A stretch of DNA of 64,000 bases from Polaromonas sp. (GTDB taxonomy: Bacteria > Pseudomonadota > Gammaproteobacteria > Burkholderiales > Burkholderiaceae_C): assembly GCA_013298815.1 (NCBI GenBank), contig JAAFJF010000007.1, positions 1-64,000 of the forward strand, in the 5' to 3' direction. The position numbers and the translations under genes are program-made. This document shows, piece after piece, positions 31,668 to 41,394 of the stretch (positions are counted from its first letter, which is position 1; each line of letters opens with the position of its first letter). The notes under the pieces were generated by a model, which was given only the letters and a program-made list of their open reading frames with translations, was not told the DNA's origin and did no database searches.

Positions 31668-33077
31668 GTGCAATATGCTTCAGGTTCAGATTTTCTAGCC
31701 ATTCGTAGTCCTTTTAGGTACATTATTCAATTAGTCGTACCCGCAGCTTGCGCTATTTTCCTGTCTTGGTTTTATGGCTGGTTCGATACGGGTAGTCAAG
31801 TTCTGTGGCCTGTTTTAATTGTTTTGACAATGACAATGACTTGGGCAAGATTCGATATTCACAAATTAACTAAAATTAAGCGCTATCGATTCATCGTTTT
31901 TAGTGACTTATTTACTAGAACTTTGGTAATATATTTTTTAATTAATGTTATTTTCGCTATAGATGGAACTTTAGATAATAGATGGAGGCAAGTCGTTTAC
32001 TATGCCGTGTTCTTGTGGATGCTTACCTCTATATTAACGGTAGTATTCATTGAAATTTCAATTCTGACTGTCTTTAAAAGGAAGCTAATCAAAATTGCAA
32101 TTGCTGCTGTTACAAGCTCGAGTGTTGCATTTGCTCGTAATTTAGGTGAGCAAAAATTTCTAGCGATCGATTTTCTGGGGTTTTTTGAAGACCGTACAGA
32201 CGACCGGATCCCAGATTACTTACCTTTTAAAATTCTAGCTCGAATTGATGCGATTGCTGACTATATTACAGGGCAAGAGGTTGATCATGTCTTGGTTTCT
32301 TTACCCACAGAGGCCGGTTATCGATTTGGTTTTGTTTTAGAACAGCTGTTGAACAGCACATGTTCTGTACATTATTTGCATGATTTTTTGCTGTTTCGTC
32401 CCATCAGAGAGGCTATGACGCCTATCGGCAGCATGTCTGTATTTACCATCATTGATTCTCCTGGTGCGGGGATTGATTCAGCCGTTAAACGCAGTTTTGA
32501 CATTCTGGGTTCTGCTATCGGTTTGATTCTTTTGATGCCTTTGTTAATACTGGTAGCTATATGGATAAAGATTGATTCAAAAGGGCCAGTGTTTTTTATG
32601 CAAAATCGTTGGGGAAATGGTGCGCAGCCATTTCAGATTTACAAATTCAGATCAATGTCACAGGCCACGAGTAGTGCATCCAGTGATGGTGAGACCGTCG
32701 TGCAGACGACTCAGAATGATATGAGGGTCACCAAAGTGGGGGCATTTATTCGTCGCACATCTATTGATGAATTACCGCAATTGATTAATATTCTTAAAGG
32801 GGACATGAGTATTGTTGGACCCCGACCCCATGCGGCTGGACACAATAAACAGTATAGAGGATTGGTCAAAGGCTATATGTTGCGCCACAAAGTTAAACCC
32901 GGCCTAACCGGGTGGGCGCAAATTCATGGTTTTCGCGGTGAAACTGATACTATTGACAAAATGGAAAAAAGAGTTGAATACGATTTGGAGTATTTGCGCA
33001 ATTGGACACCTATGTTGGATATTTATGTCATATTACGAACGGTAAAGTTGGTTGTAACTGGTAAGAATGCATATTAA
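31668..33077 (+). CDS. Undecaprenyl-phosphate glucose phosphotransferase (WcaJ/PssY-type)
   Basis: The 469-residue protein has four or five N-terminal membrane segments, a CoA-binding-like middle domain and a C-terminal bacterial sugar transferase domain. The latter shows K-R-S-F-D-I-L-G, K-F-R-S-M, R-R-T-S-I-D-E-L-P-Q-L and G-P-R-P-H-A. It starts the repeat unit by transferring a hexose-1-phosphate to undecaprenyl phosphate. The start is GTG with TGGAG 8 bases upstream. Confidence 0.92.
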   Translation: MQYASGSDFLAIRSPFRYIIQLVVPAACAIFLSWFYGWFDTGSQVLWPVLIVLTMTMTWARFDIHKLTKIKRYRFIVFSDLFTRTLVIYFLINVIFAIDGTLDNRWRQVVYYAVFLWMLTSILTVVFIEISILTVFKRKLIKIAIAAVTSSSVAFARNLGEQKFLAIDFLGFFEDRTDDRIPDYLPFKILARIDAIADYITGQEVDHVLVSLPTEAGYRFGFVLEQLLNSTCSVHYLHDFLLFRPIREAMTPIGSMSVFTIIDSPGAGIDSAVKRSFDILGSAIGLILLMPLLILVAIWIKIDSKGPVFFMQNRWGNGAQPFQIYKFRSMSQATSSASSDGETVVQTTQNDMRVTKVGAFIRRTSIDELPQLINILKGDMSIVGPRPHAAGHNKQYRGLVKGYMLRHKVKPGLTGWAQIHGFRGETDTIDKMEKRVEYDLEYLRNWTPMLDIYVILRTVKLVVTGKNAY

Positions 33078-33102
33078 CTTATTTATAAAGTTAGAAAATA
33101 GT

Positions 33103-35493
33103 ATGTTTATATTCAAGATTAACAATACCTTTATTAGTCAGTATTTCCAAGCTGCATTAATTAGTATCATATCTTTGGGTTCTTGTTCGGCGTGGTCACA
33201 GGCTGATACAAGTCAGCCGTCCACCAGCAGTGCTTCTCAATTGTTACAAGCTCCGCTGCCTGGCGATTTGACTAAGGATAATAGAATCTTTTCACCATCT
33301 CGCATCTTTGCAAAACCTGCAGGTGCTGGAGTTGGGTATGATTTAAAAGACAGACCTGCTCCCAAGCCAACTCCTATGCATTTATCAACCACAATAGAAA
33401 CGAAGGTTGAGAACAAGACGACAAATCATATCGGTGGTGGGAATGGTTTTGGTGGTCCGACAGAGGCGGCTGCACCCAGTTTTGCGCCCTCAGCATTGAA
33501 GTTTTCATACGAGTTATCAGACTTGGTGCAAAGTTCTGTTGGAACGGCGCTGCCTATTTTCGGAACTGAACTTTTCGATGGCCGCTCACTACAGTCTGCA
33601 TTAGACCCACTAACAGTGCCTGCAGACTACCGCGTGGGTCCTGGTGACGAGTTATTGATCCGTGCGTGGGGACAAATCGATATTGACTTCCAAGGACAAA
33701 TTGACCGGTCTGGATTGATATTTTTGCCAAAAATTGGTCAAATCATGGTCGCTGGTCAAAAAATATCTGATCTGAAGTCGCTTCTTAACTCACACATAGC
33801 CAAGCAGTTCAAAAGTTTTGAATTAACCGTGACGCTGGGTGCATTAAGACAAATTCAGTTTTATGTTTCGGGGTTTGCAAAGAAACCCGGTATTCATACA
33901 ACAGAGTCGACGGCAACGACATTACATGGGTTGCTTGCTTCAGGAGGGCCGCTACCAGCGGGCGATTTTAGACGTATTGAGTTGCGTCGCGGGGACAAGG
34001 TGGTCGCCGTCGTTGATGCGTATAAGTTGCTTATCGATGGTGACAAAACAAGCGATCCTCCATTGCTTCCGGGAGATGTGATTTTTATTCCAGCAGCTAA
34101 AGGGTTTGTTGCTGTAGCGGGATCTGTGAGAAGACCAGCAATGTATCATTTGCGCGATGCAACAATGATTTCTGATGTGCTCAAATTTGCAGGCGGTTTG
34201 AGCTTAATGCAGCAAAAACCTCGGATCCGTTTAGAGCGCTTGAAAGATGGCGGGCGACAGGTTGAAAATATTGATTTAAGTCTGGCTGGCTCAGATAAGG
34301 CATTACAGGATGGGGACATCTTGATGGTATTGCCAGCGTCACCGCGTTTTGATCAGTTCATAACGGTGCGCGGAAATGTCTCTCAACCTTTACGGCAACC
34401 ATGGACTCCAGGTTTGCGAGTCTCAGACATTCTGAGTCCTAAAGACGGCTTGATACGACCTGCTGCTTGGATGCAACAAAATGGGCGGGCCAGTCTGATG
34501 GGATTATCTGATTTGTCACGAGATACAGATTTCCGTAGAGATTTCCCTGACATGGAATGGGATTATGCTGCAATAGAAAGAATTGATCCTGTTACCTTAT
34601 CCGCAAGTGTTATACCCTTTAGTTTGGCAAAAGCTTTAGCCAAAGATACCGAGAGCGATTTACAGCTTATATCAGGTGACGCTATCGTTGTTTTTTCAAA
34701 GATAGATTTCAAACAACCTCAAGAGAAAAAACTAAAGCTTGTTAAAGTTGAAGGTGAGGTCAAAGCGCCAGGAATTTATTCAGTCGGGTTGGGCGAAACA
34801 TTAAGTCAAGTGATCAACCGAGCTGGGGGGCTTACAAGTCAAGCTTATATTTTTGGAACTATTTTCAGCAGAGACAGTGCAAAACGCGACGAAGCTGTGC
34901 GGCTTAAAGATGCTACAGATCGCATCGAGCAGGATTACTTTAGATATTTAGCGAGTCGTTCTAGAAATGCCACCACCCAAGAGGAGGGCGTAGTAAGCAC
35001 AGGGGAGTTGGAATCGATTAAGTCCTTGGTTGGACGACTGCGCAGCGTTCAGCCAGAGGGGCGCATACCTTTAAACCTTTCAAATGCATCCGCTCAATAT
35101 CGTGATGTCCCATCTATATTGCTAGAGGACCTCGACTCTGTATTAATTCCTACAAAGCCAGCCACTGTAACGGTTGTTGGTTCCGTATTTAGGCAAGGCA
35201 GTTTGTTGTGGAACTCCGCTTGGACAAGTCAAAACTATATAGATAACTCCGGGGGATTGAGACAACATGCTGATCGTTCAGGAATAGTAATATTTCGTGC
35301 GGATGGAACTGTTCGGCAGCAGGGCGGTTGGTTGAACGGCGCGTCTTCTGAAATTAATCCAGGGGATACTATTGTTGTACCGGAGGATGTTCAGTCTCCA
35401 AGTTGGACTCGAATATTCCGTGATTGGAGTCAAATTTTTTATCAAATGGGCCTCGGAGGCGCAGCTATAAAGATACTGCGTTCAACGCTATGA
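33103..35493 (+). CDS. Large Wza-type polysaccharide export porin with SLBB domains
   Basis: From Met at 33103 the protein has 796 residues. It has an N-terminal signal sequence with a possible lipobox (S-L-G-S-C), a polysaccharide-export domain (Y-R-V-G-P-G-D-E-L-L-I-R-A-W-G), then several SLBB domains (around V-A-V-A-G-S-V-R-R-P, V-R-G-N-V-S-Q-P and V-K-V-E-G-E-V-K-A-P-G-I-Y). It is about twice the size of E. coli Wza. It forms the outer-membrane exit channel. The frame is open 12 codons further upstream, overlapping the previous gene. Confidence 0.88.
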   Translation: MFIFKINNTFISQYFQAALISIISLGSCSAWSQADTSQPSTSSASQLLQAPLPGDLTKDNRIFSPSRIFAKPAGAGVGYDLKDRPAPKPTPMHLSTTIETKVENKTTNHIGGGNGFGGPTEAAAPSFAPSALKFSYELSDLVQSSVGTALPIFGTELFDGRSLQSALDPLTVPADYRVGPGDELLIRAWGQIDIDFQGQIDRSGLIFLPKIGQIMVAGQKISDLKSLLNSHIAKQFKSFELTVTLGALRQIQFYVSGFAKKPGIHTTESTATTLHGLLASGGPLPAGDFRRIELRRGDKVVAVVDAYKLLIDGDKTSDPPLLPGDVIFIPAAKGFVAVAGSVRRPAMYHLRDATMISDVLKFAGGLSLMQQKPRIRLERLKDGGRQVENIDLSLAGSDKALQDGDILMVLPASPRFDQFITVRGNVSQPLRQPWTPGLRVSDILSPKDGLIRPAAWMQQNGRASLMGLSDLSRDTDFRRDFPDMEWDYAAIERIDPVTLSASVIPFSLAKALAKDTESDLQLISGDAIVVFSKIDFKQPQEKKLKLVKVEGEVKAPGIYSVGLGETLSQVINRAGGLTSQAYIFGTIFSRDSAKRDEAVRLKDATDRIEQDYFRYLASRSRNATTQEEGVVSTGELESIKSLVGRLRSVQPEGRIPLNLSNASAQYRDVPSILLEDLDSVLIPTKPATVTVVGSVFRQGSLLWNSAWTSQNYIDNSGGLRQHADRSGIVIFRADGTVRQQGGWLNGASSEINPGDTIVVPEDVQSPSWTRIFRDWSQIFYQMGLGGAAIKILRSTL

Positions 35494-36704
35494 GCGTTCC
35501 AAACGTCGGAGTCTCAGGACTCCTATTGCGGCTGTCAAGATACAGATGGCTATTGATTTTGCTATCTGCTGTTGTGGGCCTGGCTGTTGGTGTTCAGTCG
35601 TATAGGGCGCTACCTATATTTACAGCTTATGCGCGGTTATTGCCTCCACAGACCAATACAGCGACAGCGTCTTCTTTGCTCAATCAAATTGGTGGTACAG
35701 CGGTACTGGGTGCATCAGCTCTAACCATCAAAAATCCGTCCGATTTATATGCCAGCTTGTTCTTTAGCCGATCCGTGCAAGACGATGTTATTGAAAAGTT
35801 TGAGTTAAAAAAACACTACAGCGTTGACGATATAGATGATCTCCGAGTTCTTGTGGGCAAACGAACGAAAGTTGAAGTTGGCCGCGATGGAATCATTACC
35901 TTGTCTTACACGGATAAGAATGGAGAGTCAGCTGCACAAATCGCAAACGGAATGATAAGCGCAATGTATACCATTGCAAGAAAACTGGCTAGAGGTGAGT
36001 CTGAACGACGTCTCGAGTTTTATGATGGTTTACTTATTGAAGCACGTAAGAACCTAGAAATATCAACTAAAAACCTCCTTGATATGGAGCGTGCTACTGG
36101 TTTAACCAGGCTTAAAGGTCAAGAGGAGGCTTCATCAGCTGTTATTGTCGAATTGAGAGGAATGATTGCAACCCGACAAGTTGAGCTGCAGAAAATGGCA
36201 GTTGTTGCTACTGAAAATCACCCTGAAGTCGTAAGAATGCAAACTGAATTAGCTGCTTTAAAGTCTCAGCTTTCGACAATCGCTAGCCCGCTTTCAAAGA
36301 CGACGCAGGGTACAAGAAGTCGCGATGGAAAAGTCAAAGCTAGCGACGAAATTTTTGTTCCATTTGAGTCGTATGCAGAATTACGTTCAAAGGTTGAACC
36401 CCTTAGGCGTGAGGAAGAGATAAACAACAATGTGTTTGAGCAGCTTACCAAAGCCCGCGCATTGTCAAGAATTGATGAGTCAAGAGACTTTTCAGTCATT
36501 TCAATTTTAGATCCAGCCGTAGCACCTACAAAAAAATCTGGACCTCGTGTATTCGTTAACGCAGCGGTGGGGTTTTTAGTCGGCTTTTTTCTTGCAATTA
36601 TTCTGGCACTTTCTTGGGATATTCTATTTACAGACAGTGATCGAAGAGACAGATGGAAAAAAGTTTTTACAGCATTCTTACGGTTTAGAAAATCGAAAAT
36701 TTAG
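35490..36704 (+). CDS. Wzz-type polysaccharide co-polymerase (chain-length determinant)
   Basis: From the ATG at 35490, which overlaps the porin stop as ATGA, the protein has 404 residues. It has an N-terminal membrane segment (about 15-35), a long periplasmic coiled-coil region, and a C-terminal segment with P-A-V-A-P-T-K-K-S-G-P before the second membrane helix, typical of Wzz/PCP proteins. No tyrosine autokinase domain is fused and none is encoded nearby, so this is a PCP-1-like form beside a PCP-2-like cluster. Confidence 0.85.
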   Translation: MSVPNVGVSGLLLRLSRYRWLLILLSAVVGLAVGVQSYRALPIFTAYARLLPPQTNTATASSLLNQIGGTAVLGASALTIKNPSDLYASLFFSRSVQDDVIEKFELKKHYSVDDIDDLRVLVGKRTKVEVGRDGIITLSYTDKNGESAAQIANGMISAMYTIARKLARGESERRLEFYDGLLIEARKNLEISTKNLLDMERATGLTRLKGQEEASSAVIVELRGMIATRQVELQKMAVVATENHPEVVRMQTELAALKSQLSTIASPLSKTTQGTRSRDGKVKASDEIFVPFESYAELRSKVEPLRREEEINNNVFEQLTKARALSRIDESRDFSVISILDPAVAPTKKSGPRVFVNAAVGFLVGFFLAIILALSWDILFTDSDRRDRWKKVFTAFLRFRKSKI

Positions 36705-36761
36705 TTTCTAAATTAGTTGATTATTAGCACAAAAATTTTCAGTTAACCTTGCAAATTAAAT

Positions 36762-38000
36762 ATGAATAAAAAAATGGCGTCTACCAGTACCTTTGCCAAA
36801 GCAACGGTATGGCTCGTCATTTTTCAAGTCATAGGGTTGGTTATTCCATTATTGACTTTACCGATATTAGCTAGAAGTCTTGGTGTAACATCATTTGGTC
36901 AAATTATGCTTGCACAAGCAGTTGTATTTTTAGGCGTTGTTTTTGTGGATGCAGGCTTTAATACTGAATCGCAGCGAAAGGCTGCCATAGCTACAAGCAA
37001 GCTAGACGCACATCAGATATTGATAGATAACTTTATTGCGCGGTTGGTTTGTTCAGTTCCAGTACTTTTAGTACTACTGGTTGTAGGATTTCTCATTCCT
37101 GATTTGCCTTTCAAATTGGTTGTTTTATCGCTTTTGTTATTGCTAGGGACATTGATTTTTCCTCAATGGTGGTATGTCGCCAGACAGCAGGGTTTAAAAA
37201 TGGGCATTGCTCTAATGGGTGGTCGTTCAATTAGTGCACTGGTAATTTTTTTATTTGTAAAGTCAAGCAACGATCAAGTAATTGCCTGTGTGGCTTCTTC
37301 TAGTGGGACACTTATAGCAGGGATGTTATTGCTGCCAAGCTGGTGGCCAAACTTTAAGGCGCAGCGTGCTGGGCTGAACTGGTCTTCATGGAGGGGCTAT
37401 TTAAATAGCGTTCGTCATAATATATTTTCAGGATTTTTTTCTAGCGCGAGTGTTTCTATTCCTGTTTTAGCGTTGGGGTTTTTTGCAGGAACATTTCAAA
37501 CTGGGATATTTACAGCAGCTGATAGGTTGACACGCGCAGCTGCGCACGTTTTGAGTTTTGTTGAGCAATCATGCATGGGATGGTTCGCGAAAGAAAATGA
37601 TAAAGATTTAAAACATGCAGATCGTCTGCGTGTCAAAGCGCTCTTCGTTTTAAGTGCCACTTTATTGATAGGTTGCAGCTCTGTCGCACTTATGTCCAAT
37701 TGGATTTTGCAATTGTTATATGGCAATTCATTTTTACCTGCCTCCTTGACTTTACAAATTCTGTGTCTTTGGCTTTTCTTGTATGGTTTACGCAAAGCGA
37801 TGGTCACTTTTTATTGGTCTGCTGCGGGGCAGCTTAAAGCTGTTGCCATCATTCAATGGCTAGAGGCTGCTTTAGTATGTGCTATGGCAGGCTTTGGTGC
37901 TTATTGGTCAGGATCTTTAGGTGCCTCTGTCGGCTTATGTTTTGCCGAGCTTGTTCTAACAATGACTGCAGTCGTTTGGATAAACAAAGGAACCAGATGA
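36762..38000 (+). CDS. Wzx-type polysaccharide flippase
   Basis: The 412-residue protein has about twelve membrane segments and the MATE/Wzx start P-L-L-T-L-P-I-L-A-R-S-L-G. It exports the undecaprenyl-linked repeat unit across the inner membrane. Its stop overlaps the start of the next glycosyltransferase (ATGA). Confidence 0.85.
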   Translation: MNKKMASTSTFAKATVWLVIFQVIGLVIPLLTLPILARSLGVTSFGQIMLAQAVVFLGVVFVDAGFNTESQRKAAIATSKLDAHQILIDNFIARLVCSVPVLLVLLVVGFLIPDLPFKLVVLSLLLLLGTLIFPQWWYVARQQGLKMGIALMGGRSISALVIFLFVKSSNDQVIACVASSSGTLIAGMLLLPSWWPNFKAQRAGLNWSSWRGYLNSVRHNIFSGFFSSASVSIPVLALGFFAGTFQTGIFTAADRLTRAAAHVLSFVEQSCMGWFAKENDKDLKHADRLRVKALFVLSATLLIGCSSVALMSNWILQLLYGNSFLPASLTLQILCLWLFLYGLRKAMVTFYWSAAGQLKAVAIIQWLEAALVCAMAGFGAYWSGSLGASVGLCFAELVLTMTAVVWINKGTR

Positions 38001-39223
38001 AAATCGCAATGGTAATGAGCGTCTACGGTGAAGACGCGATTGGCGGTGCAGAGAGAACAGCCGCAATTCTTGCTAACAATCTAGTACGGCGCGGGCATGA
38101 GGTTTCCATAGTTTCATTAGGAGCAATTAATAGCAAGGAGAGCAGTTTTGAAACTGAGTTCGGAGCAACAGTTTGGCAATTACCTTTGGCGCAAATATAC
38201 GATCCGTATGGGTTAGACGGTGTCAAAAAGCCGCTTCCAAATTCAACTATAAAAAAGGCACTTTGGCATTTTTTGGATGTTTCAAACGTGAAAATGTCGT
38301 CGCGAGTTAGACGTTTATTTCAAAAAATACAGCCTGATATTGTGATGACGCATACTCTCCAAGGTTTTTCAGTTGCCGTATGGAAAGAAGCAAAGAGATC
38401 AGGTGCAAAAATTTTGCACATGACGCACGACCATGCCTTGATATGCCCAGCTACTGCTATGACAAAAGGGGCAAAAGTGTGCGAAAGTGTCTGCACACAG
38501 TGCGCTATCTATTCGAAAATGCGAAAAGCTTTAGCTACGCCGCCAAATGTGGTTGTTGGTCCCTCTCAAATTATTTTAGATAGGCATCGCAAATTTGGTT
38601 GGTTCGGTGAAATTAAGGAAATGAAGGTTATACCCAATGCGTTGCCAGACAACTGGCCAGTTATGCAGCACGAGCTGGTAGTTAACCGCACCATGGTTTT
38701 TGGTTTTTTAGGCCGGTTAGACGAAAGCAAAGGTGTTGATACATTGCTGTCTGCGTTGAAATATTTACCCATAGGTAGCTTTAAAATTAAACTTGGTGGT
38801 TATGGTGATGCCGAGCAACTACGAAAGCTATGGCTGGATTCTGAAATTCCGGCGGACTCGGTTGAATTTCTAGGCTTGGTTAACGCAGCTGAATTTTTAT
38901 CATCTGTTGACATTTTGGTAACACCCTCACGCGCGCATGAGACCTTTTGCAACGTTGTAATGGAGGCCGGTTGTCTTGGCAGGCCAGCTATAGTCTCAGA
39001 CCGCGGTGCACTTCCTGAACGAGTCGAAAATGGGAAAAGTGGTTGGATCTTTTCAGCCGGTGATGCGCAGCAACTTGCAAGGTTGATGCATCATTGCATT
39101 GCAAACCCCGAAGAAGTTTTTCTTAAGGGACAGAATGCACAGTTTCTGAGATCAAGCTACAGCTCACAAGTTCAGTGTGATAAGTTTGAAGTGCTATTTC
39201 AAGATATGTTACTTTCAAGCTGA
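37997..39223 (+). CDS. Glycosyltransferase family 4
   Basis: From the ATG at 37997 the protein has 408 residues. The N-terminus has G-G-A-E-R-T-A-A-I-L-A-N-N-L, and the C-terminal half has G-F-L-G-R-L-D-E-S-K-G-V and S-R-A-H-E-T-F-C-N-V-V-M-E-A-G, the GT4 donor site. A frame 47 codons longer exists but lies inside the flippase gene. Confidence 0.87.
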   Translation: MKIAMVMSVYGEDAIGGAERTAAILANNLVRRGHEVSIVSLGAINSKESSFETEFGATVWQLPLAQIYDPYGLDGVKKPLPNSTIKKALWHFLDVSNVKMSSRVRRLFQKIQPDIVMTHTLQGFSVAVWKEAKRSGAKILHMTHDHALICPATAMTKGAKVCESVCTQCAIYSKMRKALATPPNVVVGPSQIILDRHRKFGWFGEIKEMKVIPNALPDNWPVMQHELVVNRTMVFGFLGRLDESKGVDTLLSALKYLPIGSFKIKLGGYGDAEQLRKLWLDSEIPADSVEFLGLVNAAEFLSSVDILVTPSRAHETFCNVVMEAGCLGRPAIVSDRGALPERVENGKSGWIFSAGDAQQLARLMHHCIANPEEVFLKGQNAQFLRSSYSSQVQCDKFEVLFQDMLLSS

Positions 39224-39225
39224 AC

Positions 39226-40527
39226 ATGAAGGCGCTAGATAGCTGGGTTCATGACAACTTAAATCCGAGTTTTATTCGAAAATGGCAATTCATGTGCCAA
39301 GCTGCGTTGGTACTATTTTTGCTGATGCAGCTCAATGGTGGTGTTGTGCGCTGGGTTCTGGATATGGTGGGTGCTGCGCCGTTGACATACATTCCTAATT
39401 TATTAATGGTGGGATGCACGATATCAATCTTGATTTACAAGCTATATTTTCAAAGGTTTACATTAGGTATTTTTTTATTTATAGCGCTTATATTTCTTTC
39501 CTTGCTTGTGGGCATCATTACAACAAACAGTGTTGTACAGCCAGTTTTTGGATTGTGGGTCTTAGCACCATTTATGTTTGGTCTCACGTGTGCACCAGCA
39601 TTTATGCTGAAGCCACCGCACAGAATGTTGGTTCTTTACTCGATGTTTTTTATTGCAGTCGGCGGAGTTATCGTGCACAGTTTTGTCGCCTATCCTTGGG
39701 TTGGGGTATCTTATCAAGTCGGCGGTGTAGAGCTTGAGGGCGCAAGAGAATGGGAAACTAGCGGTGGTAGCCAACGACTTTCAGGTTTAGCTCGGTCTTC
39801 TTTCGATGTGGCTGGTCAAATAGTCGTTGCAGCTGGGCTTTTGAGTTTAAGAATACCGAAAGGGTTTTTTAGATTTTTGTTGTGGATTTTTTGCACAGTT
39901 GCCGTGTCGTTGTCCACGTCAAAAGGGATTCTATTGGCCTTGTTAATGACGGTTATTGCAAGTGAAGCTCTCATTCGTGATATTTCTTGGCTTTTAAAAT
40001 TTACTTTTGTGATGGGTATTTTTTGGCTATTTGTGCCACCCATGATGGGTTGGACGATGGATTGGCAGGAGGCTGCTCGTACCGATATCGACAACCCGCT
40101 GTATGGCTCGTTCATAGACCGAATGAATGATATGTGGCCCAGAGCTTTGGAGTTAACTACTGAGCACGGCTTGCCCTTGCTAGGGCGTGGTCTAGGTGGT
40201 ATCGGTGTACCTGTAAGTATTTTTGAACCTGCCTTGGCAAACGCCGGCGACAATGTGTTTGTTTATTGCTATGTGTTAGTGGGCGTCTTGGCAATACCAA
40301 TATTCATCCTTGGTATTTCCACTTTATTGAAACTTTCTGGTCGTACAGCTAGGGAAGATATGCAAGACATGTTGCTGTTAGCCGTCGTCATCAATTGGTA
40401 TGGTGGCGTTAGCAACATACTAGAGCATGCTGTGTTGGCTTTGGCTATGGGGATCATGTGTCGATATATTGCGGCTACACTTGCCGGCAATCAATTTAAA
40501 AACTTTGATGATTTAAAAAATGATTAG
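39226..40527 (+). CDS. Wzy-type O-antigen/exopolysaccharide polymerase
   Basis: The 433-residue protein has about ten membrane segments and a large periplasmic loop. It contains R-L-S-G-L-A-R-S-S-F-D-V-A-G and a G-R-G-L-G-G-I-G motif, matching Wzy/O-antigen ligase-type proteins. It polymerises flipped repeat units. It starts 2 bases after the preceding glycosyltransferase. Confidence 0.8.
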   Translation: MKALDSWVHDNLNPSFIRKWQFMCQAALVLFLLMQLNGGVVRWVLDMVGAAPLTYIPNLLMVGCTISILIYKLYFQRFTLGIFLFIALIFLSLLVGIITTNSVVQPVFGLWVLAPFMFGLTCAPAFMLKPPHRMLVLYSMFFIAVGGVIVHSFVAYPWVGVSYQVGGVELEGAREWETSGGSQRLSGLARSSFDVAGQIVVAAGLLSLRIPKGFFRFLLWIFCTVAVSLSTSKGILLALLMTVIASEALIRDISWLLKFTFVMGIFWLFVPPMMGWTMDWQEAARTDIDNPLYGSFIDRMNDMWPRALELTTEHGLPLLGRGLGGIGVPVSIFEPALANAGDNVFVYCYVLVGVLAIPIFILGISTLLKLSGRTAREDMQDMLLLAVVINWYGGVSNILEHAVLALAMGIMCRYIAATLAGNQFKNFDDLKND

Positions 40528-40536
40528 ATTGTTTGT

Positions 40537-41394
40537 TTAGGCGCGAGTTAAATTCTTGCTAGAAAATTTGTTTTTGTACATGATCTTGTCTGCCATTTCG
40601 TAGACTTCTTTGTTAGAAGCATTTTTCAATGGAAACACACAATAGCCCATAGATATTTCTAAGGTTTCAGCAAGATCGCTATTGTCATCGGGATTTATTT
40701 TGATGGCGTTTAAAGCCAGCGGTACTTGTTTAATCAACCTCTCGATGGCCTCTTCGCCTGAGTGTGAGATCAAAATCGCAAATTCATCCCCGCCCACTCT
40801 AGCCACCATTTCATAATTTCGCACCACAGGTGACAGCGCTAAACCAACTTGACGAAGCACACGGTCACCAGCGCTGTGTCCAAACCGGTCGTTGATAGAC
40901 TTGAAATTATTCAAATCTAAAAGTATGAGGGCGCCAGTAATCTTTGTGCGCTGCGCAAACTCGTAGATACGAGAGAATTCATATTCAAATTTTCTACGGT
41001 TTGCAATACCAGTTAATTCGTCTTGCTGGGATTCAATCGTCAGTTGCCTGATCCTAACTTCTTGACTCGTAAGATCTTGAATCGATAAAAGATCCAAAGT
41101 TTCAGCATCGTCGATTGACAGACGTTTTAAGTTACAGCCTAGTACGATACCTGTATTTAAATTTAAAATATAAGATGAGGTGATATTTTCTGGAAAATTA
41201 ATAAAAATTTTAAACTTATCCAAAGAAATAGTATCTGAATCAATCAGTGTCAATAAAGATTTAATGTCAGGTACATCATATTTAAGTGACAAGAAATCTC
41301 TAAAAGCTATATTGATATTAGACAAGTATTTGCCATTGCGAACAATAGCAATACCAACGTCTAAATTTTCAACGATATTTTTATACGTCAACAT
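40537..41394 (-). CDS. GGDEF diguanylate cyclase
   Basis: The 285-residue protein has a PAS-like N-terminus and a GGDEF domain: D-E-L-T-G-I-A-N-R-R, the active-site G-G-D-E-F (A-R-V-G-G-D-E-F-A-I-L), and helix L-D-L-N-N-F-K-S-I-N-D. The R-x-x-D inhibitory site is not evident. It makes cyclic di-GMP. Its start overlaps the end of the HD-GYP gene by 14 bases, so synthesis and breakdown enzymes are co-expressed. Confidence 0.9.
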   Translation of the reverse strand: MLTYKNIVENLDVGIAIVRNGKYLSNINIAFRDFLSLKYDVPDIKSLLTLIDSDTISLDKFKIFINFPENITSSYILNLNTGIVLGCNLKRLSIDDAETLDLLSIQDLTSQEVRIRQLTIESQQDELTGIANRRKFEYEFSRIYEFAQRTKITGALILLDLNNFKSINDRFGHSAGDRVLRQVGLALSPVVRNYEMVARVGGDEFAILISHSGEEAIERLIKQVPLALNAIKINPDDNSDLAETLEISMGYCVFPLKNASNKEVYEMADKIMYKNKFSSKNLTRA

